NCBI GenBank assembly: GCA_023426145.1
Contig: JAFABG010000017.1
Location: forward strand, 1-64,000
From: Bacteroidota bacterium
GTDB taxonomy: Bacteria > Bacteroidota > Bacteroidia > Bacteroidales > Bacteroidaceae
Direction of reading: 5' to 3'
DNA: 64,000 nt
Numbering within the stretch: the stretch's first letter is position 1; every line of letters starts with the position of its first letter. The translations under genes and the position numbers were made by a program. Below, piece after piece: positions 35,747 through 41,901 of this stretch. The notes beneath the pieces were generated by a model. It made no database searches and was not told the DNA's origin. It worked only from the letters and a program-made list of their open reading frames with translations.

Positions 35747-35892
35747 TTTTACCTATTCGTATATAGTATTTCCCCCATAGAGTAATCCACAAGCTCAATG
35801 GATATTAACAATACATAAACATTGATTCCCAATAAGTTAACTTCTATATAAACAGCTTATCAACAACTTATGAACCGATTGCAAATAGGCAA

Positions 35893-36420
35893 TTAACGAA
35901 GCTTTTTAAATAAATCCCAGATCACAATACCCGTAGTGACAGACACATTCAATGAATGTTTAGTGCCATATTGAGGAATCTCTATACAACCGTCTGAATG
36001 ATCAATCACTTCCTGCTGCACACCCTTCACTTCATTCCCCATAACAATAGCATATTTTTTCATTCTATCGAGTTCTAACTCATCTAACATAATACTTCCT
36101 TCAGCTTGTTCAATAGAATAGACGATGTATCCCTCTTTCCGAAGGTTATCAACAGCATGAACAGCGTTATTAACATACTTCCAATCTACAGTGAATTCTG
36201 CACCAAGTGCGGTTTTATGCATTTCTGGATGGGGTGGGGTAGCTGTGATCCCACATAAATAAATACATTCAATACGGAAAGCATCCGAAGTTCTGAACAC
36301 GGAGCCTATATTGTGCAGACTACGAATATCGTCGAGAACGACCACCAAGGGCAATTTATCTGCCTGCTTAAATTCTTCAGCACTAATACGATTTAACTCT
36401 GTTATCTTTAACTTACGCAT
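35893..36420 (-). CDS. RNA 2'-O-methyltransferase, SpoU/TrmH family
   Basis: A 175-residue SPOUT-class enzyme that methylates ribose in rRNA or tRNA with SAM. The three family motifs are present: VVLDDIRSLHNIGSVFRTSD (motif 1), AIVMGNEVKGVQQEVI (motif 2) and IPQYGTKHSLNVSVTTGIV (motif 3), the last two building the trefoil knot. It lacks the N-terminal RNA-binding extension of RlmB, so the target is not determined. Single gene with a -7 box at 36450-36457. Confidence 0.92.
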   Translation of the reverse strand: MRKLKITELNRISAEEFKQADKLPLVVVLDDIRSLHNIGSVFRTSDAFRIECIYLCGITATPPHPEMHKTALGAEFTVDWKYVNNAVHAVDNLRKEGYIVYSIEQAEGSIMLDELELDRMKKYAIVMGNEVKGVQQEVIDHSDGCIEIPQYGTKHSLNVSVTTGIVIWDLFKKLR

Positions 36421-36449
36421 ACTTTTCTCCTTTTCATTATTAACGGTTA

Positions 36450-36457
36450 CAAAGGTA
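36450..36457 (-). promoter_or_regulatory. Promoter -7 box (TACCTTTG) of the SpoU methyltransferase gene
   Basis: Exact TAnnTTTG match 29 bp before the start codon. Confidence 0.6.
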
Positions 36458-36573
36458 ATCCTTTTCTGTTAATAGAGGTGTTGATAATGGTTTAAAACCT
36501 GTCGAAACAAACGGCAAAGATTTTAAAAAATAATCCTTGCATAATCCAAAATAAAACCTAGGAGATATCCCTT

Positions 36574-36750
36574 ATGAACATTCCAAATAAATATACTCAA
36601 ACTTTCGATGCAACCATCAACACATTTTTCACCAGTTATCTACCCATATATATCCATAAAGTTTTTAACTTTGCACTTTATCAACAGGAAGTGAATAACG
36701 AATTCTTATTTGTGCTGGCTTTTATTGATAATGAAGATAATAAACCCTAA
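36574..36750 (+). CDS. Possible 58-residue small protein upstream of nadA
   Basis: An ATG at 36574 is preceded by AGGAG at a spacing of nine bases and opens a 58-codon frame (MNIPNKYTQTFDATINTFFT at the start, FLFVLAFIDNEDNKP at the end) in the otherwise empty 490-bp gap between the methyltransferase and nadA. The composition is protein-like but no family is recognised, and a perfect -7 box (36666-36673) lies inside it, so the segment may instead be promoter and leader DNA of nadA. Confidence 0.3.
   Translation: MNIPNKYTQTFDATINTFFTSYLPIYIHKVFNFALYQQEVNNEFLFVLAFIDNEDNKP
36666..36673 (+). promoter_or_regulatory. Possible promoter -7 box (TAACTTTG) for nadA with a long leader
   Basis: Exact TAnnTTTG match 237 bp before nadA. 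No nearer box was found, so nadA would have a leader of about 230 nt, long enough to hold a regulatory structure. Confidence 0.4.
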
Positions 36751-36910
36751 ATAAGCTATCTCTTTATCCGTTCATAACGTACTCATAAAGCTTATACAGG
36801 AACTTATAACTTATCTAGCAAGTAAAATCGTATTTATTTGCCAACATTATTAACAGGCTATTATCACTAACAAAGGATTTTTTTAAAAGGAAAGATAAAA
36901 GAATATTATT

Positions 36911-37849
36911 ATGAATGAACTCATAAAGGCTATAAAGGAGCTTAAGGAAGAAAAGAAAGCAATCATTCTGGCCCACTACTACCAGAAGGGTGAAATACAA
37001 GATATCGCCGATTACGTTGGCGACAGTCTGGCATTGGCTCAATGGGCTGCCCAAACAGAAGCAGAGATCATTGTGATGTGTGGCGTTCACTTTATGGGTG
37101 AAACAGCAAAAGTGCTTTGTCCAAATAAAAAAGTGCTGGTTCCTGATATGCAAGCGGGTTGTTCGCTGGCAGACAGTTGTCCGGCCGATCAGTTTGCTCA
37201 GTTTGTGAAAGAACATCCGGGACACACTGTTATTTCGTATGTCAACACTACTGCGGCTGTGAAAGCAGTAACAGATGTTGTAGTCACTTCTACTAATGCC
37301 AAACAAATCGTTGAAAGTTTCCCCGAAGATGAGAAAATAATCTTTGGTCCGGATAGAAACCTTGGAAATTATATTAACTCAGTTACGAACAGGAGTATGG
37401 TGTTATGGGATGGAGCTTGCCATGTGCACGAACAATTCTCTGTGGAAAAGATTGTAGCGTTGAAGGCTCAGCATCCCGAAGCTTTGGTTTTGGCTCATCC
37501 CGAATGCAAAAGTACAGTATTGAAATTGGCTGATGTGGTGGGTTCGACAGCTGCGCTTTTGAAGTATGCGGTGAATCATCCAGAAAATACCTATATTGTG
37601 GCTACCGAATCGGGCATCCTACATGAAATGCAAAAGAAGTGCCCACAAACAACGTTTATTCCTGCTCCTCCGAACGATAGTACCTGCGGATGTAATGAGT
37701 GTAGCTTTATGCGATTGAATACGTTAGAGAAGCTCTATGACTGTTTGAAAAATGAGTCACCTGAAATAACAGTCGATCCTGAGATTGCAGAGAAAGCTGT
37801 GAAGCCAATCAAACGAATGCTAGAAATTTCAGCTAAGTTGGGATTGTAA
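36911..37849 (+). CDS. nadA: Quinolinate synthase
   Basis: NadA condenses iminoaspartate with dihydroxyacetone phosphate to quinolinate in NAD synthesis, using an oxygen-sensitive [4Fe-4S] cluster. The 312-residue protein shows the three-domain pseudo-repeat (ILAHYYQKGEIQDIADYVGD, FMGETAKVLCPNKKVLVPD) and the cluster ligands: Cys84 in QAGCSLADSC, Cys170 in WDGACHVHEQF and a Cys of the CGCNEC motif at 259-264. It stands alone, with an unusually long upstream region and with a mobile element inserted 38 bp behind its stop codon. The partner nadB is at 16.7 kb. Confidence 0.96.
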   Translation: MNELIKAIKELKEEKKAIILAHYYQKGEIQDIADYVGDSLALAQWAAQTEAEIIVMCGVHFMGETAKVLCPNKKVLVPDMQAGCSLADSCPADQFAQFVKEHPGHTVISYVNTTAAVKAVTDVVVTSTNAKQIVESFPEDEKIIFGPDRNLGNYINSVTNRSMVLWDGACHVHEQFSVEKIVALKAQHPEALVLAHPECKSTVLKLADVVGSTAALLKYAVNHPENTYIVATESGILHEMQKKCPQTTFIPAPPNDSTCGCNECSFMRLNTLEKLYDCLKNESPEITVDPEIAEKAVKPIKRMLEISAKLGL

Positions 37850-37879
37850 TCTATCTTTTTTTTACTTACAAGAGTAAGT

Positions 37880-37887
37880 TATTTAAT
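37880..37887 (+). repeat. Flanking direct repeat TATTTAAT (left), putative target-site duplication
   Basis: Identical to 39352-39359 on the other side of the inverted-repeat element. Confidence 0.65.
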
Positions 37888-37905
37888 TATTGCTGTCCGA
37901 TAAAA
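37888..37905 (+). repeat. Left terminal inverted repeat of the element
   Basis: TATTGCTGTCCGATAAAA, an 18/18 inverted match to 39333-39350. Confidence 0.85.
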
Positions 37906-38025
37906 TAGCGTTTCGGATTCGTAATTGAATTAATTTAGTGAGGATAGCTTCCACGTGAATAGAAGCATTGAACTGATAAAGCCCAAGGATGATGGCTGTC
38001 GTGACATTGACGTATAGAGAATAGT

Positions 38026-38069
38026 AAAAAGATGGGAAAGATTGGGATAGATCTTTTCCATCTTTTTTT
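38026..38069. terminator. Bidirectional terminator-like hairpin inside the element
   Basis: AAAAAGATGGGAAAGAT pairs with ATCTTTTCCATCTTTTT with runs of A and T on either side. Confidence 0.6.
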
Positions 38070-38289
38070 CAATCATTGGAAATATTTATTTAATCTTCTC
38101 AATGATTTTTTAGCTCCTACTTATTGCACTTTATCATTTTCGGCAGAGGTTATTTCGGGTGTTCTCCACCGGTGAAAATCTATCAAGCCCTATCGAAATA
38201 AACGCTGCAAATTCAACGAATAATCGTCCCAAGGCCACTGAATAATCGTTGTAAAAACACTACAAAATCATCGAACCTCCTCACCCCCA

Positions 38290-38322
38290 AAGTGACAAAA
38301 GTGACAAAAGTGCATATAGTCA
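38290..38322 (+). repeat. AAGTGACA-rich segment, member of an inverted pair
   Basis: AAAGTGACAAAAGTGACAAAAGTGC followed by ATATAG; the minus strand at about 38979-39010 carries GAAAGTGACAATAGTGACAAAAGTGCC followed by ATATAG. The two lie about 690 bp apart in opposite orientation. Confidence 0.6.
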
Positions 38323-38374
38323 CTCTCTATTTCAGCTTTTCATCTTGTTTATGATTTAATTTATTGATTTATAG

Positions 38375-38560
38375 TTAATTAAGTTGCTTTATCAACTTGT
38401 GTACCCTTCGTGTGTTGAAATTGTATAATGCGCGAGTGAGAATCTTTTTTTTGGTCATGAATATGCTGGGAAGCTCTTCTATATACTGCCGAATTGCATC
38501 GGGATTATTCAGTGGTCGCCCGTTCAGAGTAGGCAGTGAAGTCAACACCAATTTAGTATG
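38375..38560 (-). pseudogene. C-terminal coding fragment inside the element
   Basis: After an in-frame TAG the minus strand stays open for about 61 codons (LPTLNGRPLNNPDAIRQYIE, MTKKKILTRALYNFNTRRVH, KLIKQLN, stop). It reads like the tail of a basic, helical protein of a mobile element, with nothing upstream to make a full gene. Family not recognised. Confidence 0.4.
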
Positions 38561-38941
38561 CTAGTAGCAATAAAACAGCAAGTGAAAAGCCTATTTATAG
38601 TTTTTATTTGTACAGTAAATTTTAGTTTATATTACTTTGGGTTCTTGTTGATTAATACGCGAAAATATGATACGAATTAGTATCACTAAAAGGAATATAG
38701 CTCTTGTTTTAGACTTCCAGGTGACGGTTACTATCCAATATAATCTAATCGTGTAACTCTCCCGGTAAGCAACGTCCTGTTTAGTCTGAACTCAGGGAAA
38801 TGAGGTTCGAGAGGAAAGACACATCTATTTCTCGCTTATTGGTCTCATTAAGCACCAAATTGTTTAAAAAAATAATCGAAAGGGTTTATACGCTTTCATA
38901 AAAAGCAGAGGCTTCTTTTCGATATCCTTTGCCTTCTTAAT

Positions 38942-39060
38942 AGGCCTCTTCGGTATCTTCGGTAAAATCCGCAGTACTATATGGCACTTTTGTCACTATT
39001 GTCACTTTCACCTTTCGGGGACTGCTGCCTGCTGCCAGAGAATGGGGTAGTAGGAGAGGG
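38942..39060 (-). pseudogene. Coding fragment with SD-repeat sequence inside the element
   Basis: A short open stretch (SSPRKVKVTIVTKVPYSTAD, FTEDTEEAY, stop) spans the second AAGTGACA-rich segment. I have seen similar Ser-Asp/Val-Thr repeats as linkers in primase-like proteins of Bacteroides mobile elements, but that link is only a recollection. Confidence 0.25.
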
Positions 39061-39280
39061 ATAACTATTTGATAAACAGATGATACAGTCTGTTTGATTA
39101 CCTTTTGAGGAAAGTTGGAGAAGCTAAACCGTTTCTCCGCTTCGCGTAAACCGTATTTTGGTCAAAGCCTCTTCTTTCCGCTTCGCAGCCTAGCTTGAAA
39201 AGGTTACTGTGCCGTTATCTTTCTATCAGTGGATAGAAATAGCTGTTTATTTTTGTCTGGCAACAGCTAAATAACCACAA

Positions 39281-39311
39281 AGGGCTGACTCCTGAAAATG
39301 GAATCAGCCCT
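39281..39311. other. Hairpin near the right end of the element
   Basis: AGGGCTGACTCC pairs with GGAATCAGCCCT (one mismatch), followed on the plus strand by AATTTTA; weak terminator-like. Confidence 0.45.
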
Positions 39312-39332
39312 AATTTTATATGTAACTAAAAG

Positions 39333-39350
39333 TTTTATCGGACAGCAATA
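39333..39350 (-). repeat. Right terminal inverted repeat of the element
   Basis: TTTTATCGGACAGCAATA, exact reverse complement of 37888-37905. Confidence 0.85.
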
Positions 39351-39351
39351 G

Positions 39352-39359
39352 TATTTAAT
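39352..39359 (+). repeat. Flanking direct repeat TATTTAAT (right), putative target-site duplication
   Basis: Identical to 37880-37887; overlaps the stop codon of the OmpA-like gene. Confidence 0.65.
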
Positions 39360-40197
39360 CGGCTTCTTCGGTACCTTTTAACATTTGGAATAACTTATCC
39401 AACTTCGGAGCCATGATGATTTCAGTACGACGGTTTTTGCTTCTTCCTTCAGCTGTTTCATTGTCGGCCACAGGCATGTATTCACCTCGTCCACTAGGTT
39501 GAATTTGCAAAGGGTTTACGCCATATTCTTTGATCAGAATGCGAACTACGGAAGTGGCACGAATCACACTCAAATCCCAGTTGTCTTTGAATTGTACAGT
39601 GTTAATGGGTTTGTTATCCGTGTGGCCTTCGATAAACACATCTATATCGGTTTGCTTATTCAGAACCTCTGCCAGTTTCTCAAGGGCTTCTTCGCCTCGT
39701 TTATCCACTTTAGCGCTTCCTGATTGGAATAAAAGCTTGTCGGACATGGCAACATATACTTTACCATCTTTCTCACGAATAGTGAGCTCGTCAGTGCTAA
39801 ATCCAAGTAAGGCATCTTTCACACTGCTCAGCAATTTTTGCACTTTCTCATTTTGAGCATTAATCATTTGCTGTAGTTCGTTGATGGTACGTTCTCTTTC
39901 ATTGAGCTCGTTCTTCTTCTGATTCAACAAGGCATTTAGTTTTTCTTGTTGAGTCATGTTTGTACTTAGCAAACTTTGATATTGACGAATAGAGTTGCCT
40001 AACTCAGTAGTGTCACGCATTAATTTTTTTATTTGCATTGACATTCTGTCACCTCTAGTTCGACTATCTGTTAATAGCGTTTGTAGGCTATCAATCGATG
40101 TCATTCGAGCGGCTTCCGTCATCATAAACTTTTTTTTCGTTACGCACGAAGTGCATACTAACAATGTAAGTAGAGTAAATAATGCAATTTTCTTCAT
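39355..40197 (-). CDS. OmpA-family lipoprotein with coiled coil
   Basis: A 280-residue outer-membrane-anchored lipoprotein (LLVCTSCVTKKKF lipobox). Residues about 30-130 are a long coiled coil (QEKLNALLNQKKNELNERER), followed by an OmpA C-terminal peptidoglycan-binding domain (LLFQSGSAKVDKRGEEALEK, IDVFIEGHTDNKPI, SGRGEYMP, NRRTEIIMAP). It tethers the outer membrane to the wall. It is the last of the leuS-yitT-rdgB-ompA group on the minus strand, 107 bp behind rdgB, and a transposon-like element is inserted right at its stop codon, keeping the coding sequence intact. Confidence 0.92.
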   Translation of the reverse strand: MKKIALFTLLTLLVCTSCVTKKKFMMTEAARMTSIDSLQTLLTDSRTRGDRMSMQIKKLMRDTTELGNSIRQYQSLLSTNMTQQEKLNALLNQKKNELNERERTINELQQMINAQNEKVQKLLSSVKDALLGFSTDELTIREKDGKVYVAMSDKLLFQSGSAKVDKRGEEALEKLAEVLNKQTDIDVFIEGHTDNKPINTVQFKDNWDLSVIRATSVVRILIKEYGVNPLQIQPSGRGEYMPVADNETAEGRSKNRRTEIIMAPKLDKLFQMLKGTEEAD

Positions 40198-40304
40198 TTC
40201 GCTTTATTTTTTTTACAAAGAAATAATATTCTTACGATGATTACAAAAATCTTTTATTAAACTCTGTGAGATATAGTTAAGAACAGGTGATAACGAATGC
40301 AGAA

Positions 40305-40895
40305 TTAATCCTTATAGTTCTTCAGAAATTCGCAAAGTTGCTGAACGGCTAAAGCACGGTGACTAATCTGATTCTTTACAGCACTTCCAAGTTCGGCAAA
40401 AGTCTGTTCATAACCTTCAGGTTTAAATATGGGATCATAACCGAAACCTGTTTCTCCTCGTTTCTCTTCTATAATTTCGCCTTTAATCACTCCTTCAAAA
40501 AGATATTCTTTTTCATCTAGAATTAGAGAGATGGCTGTACGAAATTGTGCTTTTCGGTTGGTTTTTCCTTCTAATTCATGTAGGAGCTTGAGCATATTTG
40601 CTTGTGCATCATGTCCTTCTCCACCGGCATAACGTGCCGAATAAACACCAGGAGCACCGTTTAAAGCTTCTACTTCAAGACCGGTATCGTCGGCAAAACA
40701 ATTTAAACCATAGTTATTGAAAATAAAAGAAGACTTCAATAACGCATTTCCTTCCAGCGTATCGGCTGTTTCGGGAATATCAGTATGACAGTTGATATCG
40801 TTCAGGCTAAGCAATTCAATTTGATTACCAAGAATAGCTGATACTTCTTCTAGTTTATGGTTGTTGTTGGTGGCAAATACAAGTTTACGTTTCAT
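40305..40895 (-). CDS. rdgB: Non-canonical purine NTP diphosphatase (XTP/dITP pyrophosphatase)
   Basis: RdgB/HAM1 enzymes hydrolyse dITP and XTP to monophosphates, keeping deaminated purines out of DNA. The 196-residue protein has the substrate-binding N-terminus LVFATNNNHKLEEVSAIL, the FADDTGLEVEALNGAPGVYS core, FGYDPIF and the C-terminal ISHRALA motif. Length is normal. It follows yitT by 9 bp. Confidence 0.96.
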   Translation of the reverse strand: MKRKLVFATNNNHKLEEVSAILGNQIELLSLNDINCHTDIPETADTLEGNALLKSSFIFNNYGLNCFADDTGLEVEALNGAPGVYSARYAGGEGHDAQANMLKLLHELEGKTNRKAQFRTAISLILDEKEYLFEGVIKGEIIEEKRGETGFGYDPIFKPEGYEQTFAELGSAVKNQISHRALAVQQLCEFLKNYKD

Positions 40896-40904
40896 GACTG
40901 ACCT

Positions 40905-41822
40905 TTATTTTACTTTAAGTTTATCGAATCCTTCTCCGTATACACCGATGACTGAACTTTGTGAAATAAACGCATTAGGATCTATGCTTTTCACTAAACG
41001 AAAGATGCCGAGAGACTGACGTTTTTTGGCAAGTACGACCAATACTTTAACGTTATTCTTACTGAACCATCCTGTGCCATCGAGTACTGTTACTCCTCGA
41101 TGAGCATCTTTAACGATACGATCGGCTATTTCATCATATTTTTTGGTGATGATTAAGAATTGAACCGATTGACGAGCACTGTTTATAATCCAATCTAGCA
41201 CCATACCGATGATAAATAGCGTGACGAAACCAAAGATTACTCGGCGCCAATCGTGAAAAACAAAATAGCAGGAAGAGATGATGAATACATCGCAAATCAT
41301 GATCATTCTTCCTAGAGAAACATCTCTATATTTATTCACTACAGCAGCAATGATATCTGTGCCACCCGTACTTCCGTTATAGTTGAATGTAATTCCTAAA
41401 CCTACTCCACACATAGCAGCACCAATGATACAAGCCATGAAGTCTTGTCCCGGACCTAGAAGAAGAGGTTTTCCGTCAGCAGTCATATCTGCTGCTTGAA
41501 CGTAATTGTTTACTATGAGCTGAAAGAGCCATAACTGAAAAGTTAGCATAAAGATGGCATACGTAGTCTTTATACTAAATTTCGGGCCAAGAATTTTGAT
41601 AGCAAACGTCATCAAAACGGCATTGATGATGAAATACGACCATTGAATGGGAAATCCTGTTGCGTAGTAAATAATAGCTCCGATACCTGTTGTGCCTCCT
41701 GTTGCGATCTGATAGGGCAATAAGAATGCTGCCCAACCTATGGAATAACTGATCAGGCCGAGAGTGATATAGAAATAATCTTTCACTTCTCTCATTACTT
41801 CCGCTTTTGCTGGTTTATACAT
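40905..41822 (-). CDS. YitT-family membrane protein (DUF161 plus DUF2179)
   Basis: A 305-residue inner-membrane protein with five or six hydrophobic segments (YFYITLGLISYSIGWAAFLL, GATTGIG-like GGTTGIGAIIYYATG, NYNGSTGGTDIIAAVV) and a C-terminal soluble DUF2179 domain (FVLTVL-like VLVVLAKKRQSLGIFRLVKS, DPNAFISQSSVIGVYGEGFD). The family is widespread and of uncertain transport function. It lies 79 bp behind leuS; a 16-bp hairpin sits in that gap. Confidence 0.92.
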   Translation of the reverse strand: MYKPAKAEVMREVKDYFYITLGLISYSIGWAAFLLPYQIATGGTTGIGAIIYYATGFPIQWSYFIINAVLMTFAIKILGPKFSIKTTYAIFMLTFQLWLFQLIVNNYVQAADMTADGKPLLLGPGQDFMACIIGAAMCGVGLGITFNYNGSTGGTDIIAAVVNKYRDVSLGRMIMICDVFIISSCYFVFHDWRRVIFGFVTLFIIGMVLDWIINSARQSVQFLIITKKYDEIADRIVKDAHRGVTVLDGTGWFSKNNVKVLVVLAKKRQSLGIFRLVKSIDPNAFISQSSVIGVYGEGFDKLKVK

Positions 41823-41852
41823 TTGGATTATAGTTTATTAAATCTGTTGAGG

Positions 41853-41886
41853 CACGAATCTTACTCATTCATGAGTAGGATTCGTG
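41853..41886. promoter_or_regulatory. Intercistronic hairpin between leuS and yitT
   Basis: CACGAATCTTACTCAT pairs with ATGAGTAGGATTCGTG (one mismatch, two-base loop). There is no T-run on the minus strand, so it is more likely a processing or stability stem, or an attenuating structure, than a simple terminator. Confidence 0.5.
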
Positions 41887-41901
41887 TTTGAAATATGAAT
41901 G

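Larger units (their letters stand above)
37885..38070 (-). pseudogene. Short reading frame ending in the left inverted repeat, possible transposase remnant
   Basis: On the minus strand a frame of about 60 codons (…FPSFYYSLYVNVTTAIILGL, FNASIHVEAILTKLIQLRIR, NAILSDSNN, stop) ends exactly in the terminal repeat, where transposase genes of compact IS elements often end. It is closed by a TGA about 62 codons upstream. No family could be assigned; the remnant interpretation is inference. Confidence 0.3.
37888..39351. mobile_element. Non-autonomous 1.46-kb transposon-like element bounded by 18-bp inverted repeats
   Basis: TATTGCTGTCCGATAAAA at 37888-37905 recurs as its exact reverse complement at 39333-39350, and TATTTAAT flanks the element on both sides (37880-37887 and 39352-39359, one extra G at the right junction), as expected of a transposition event with an 8-bp target duplication. 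The right junction lies 4-5 bp from the stop codon of the OmpA-like gene, whose TTA is inside the duplicated bases. No intact transposase is present. Inside are short broken reading frames, a bidirectional terminator near the left end, hairpins near the right end and an inverted pair of AAGTGACA-rich segments. This looks like a deletion derivative or MITE-like element mobilised by a transposase encoded elsewhere. Confidence 0.75.

Noticed and set aside
37850..37890. Terminator of nadA (ACTTAC-AAGA-GTAAGT stem)
   Set aside because: The T-run precedes the stem on the plus strand instead of following it, and the stem is only six pairs.
38690..38830. tRNA-like segment (GGTTCGAG near 38807)
   Set aside because: A T-loop-like GGTTCGA is present, but no acceptor stem, anticodon arm or D arm can be folded around it.
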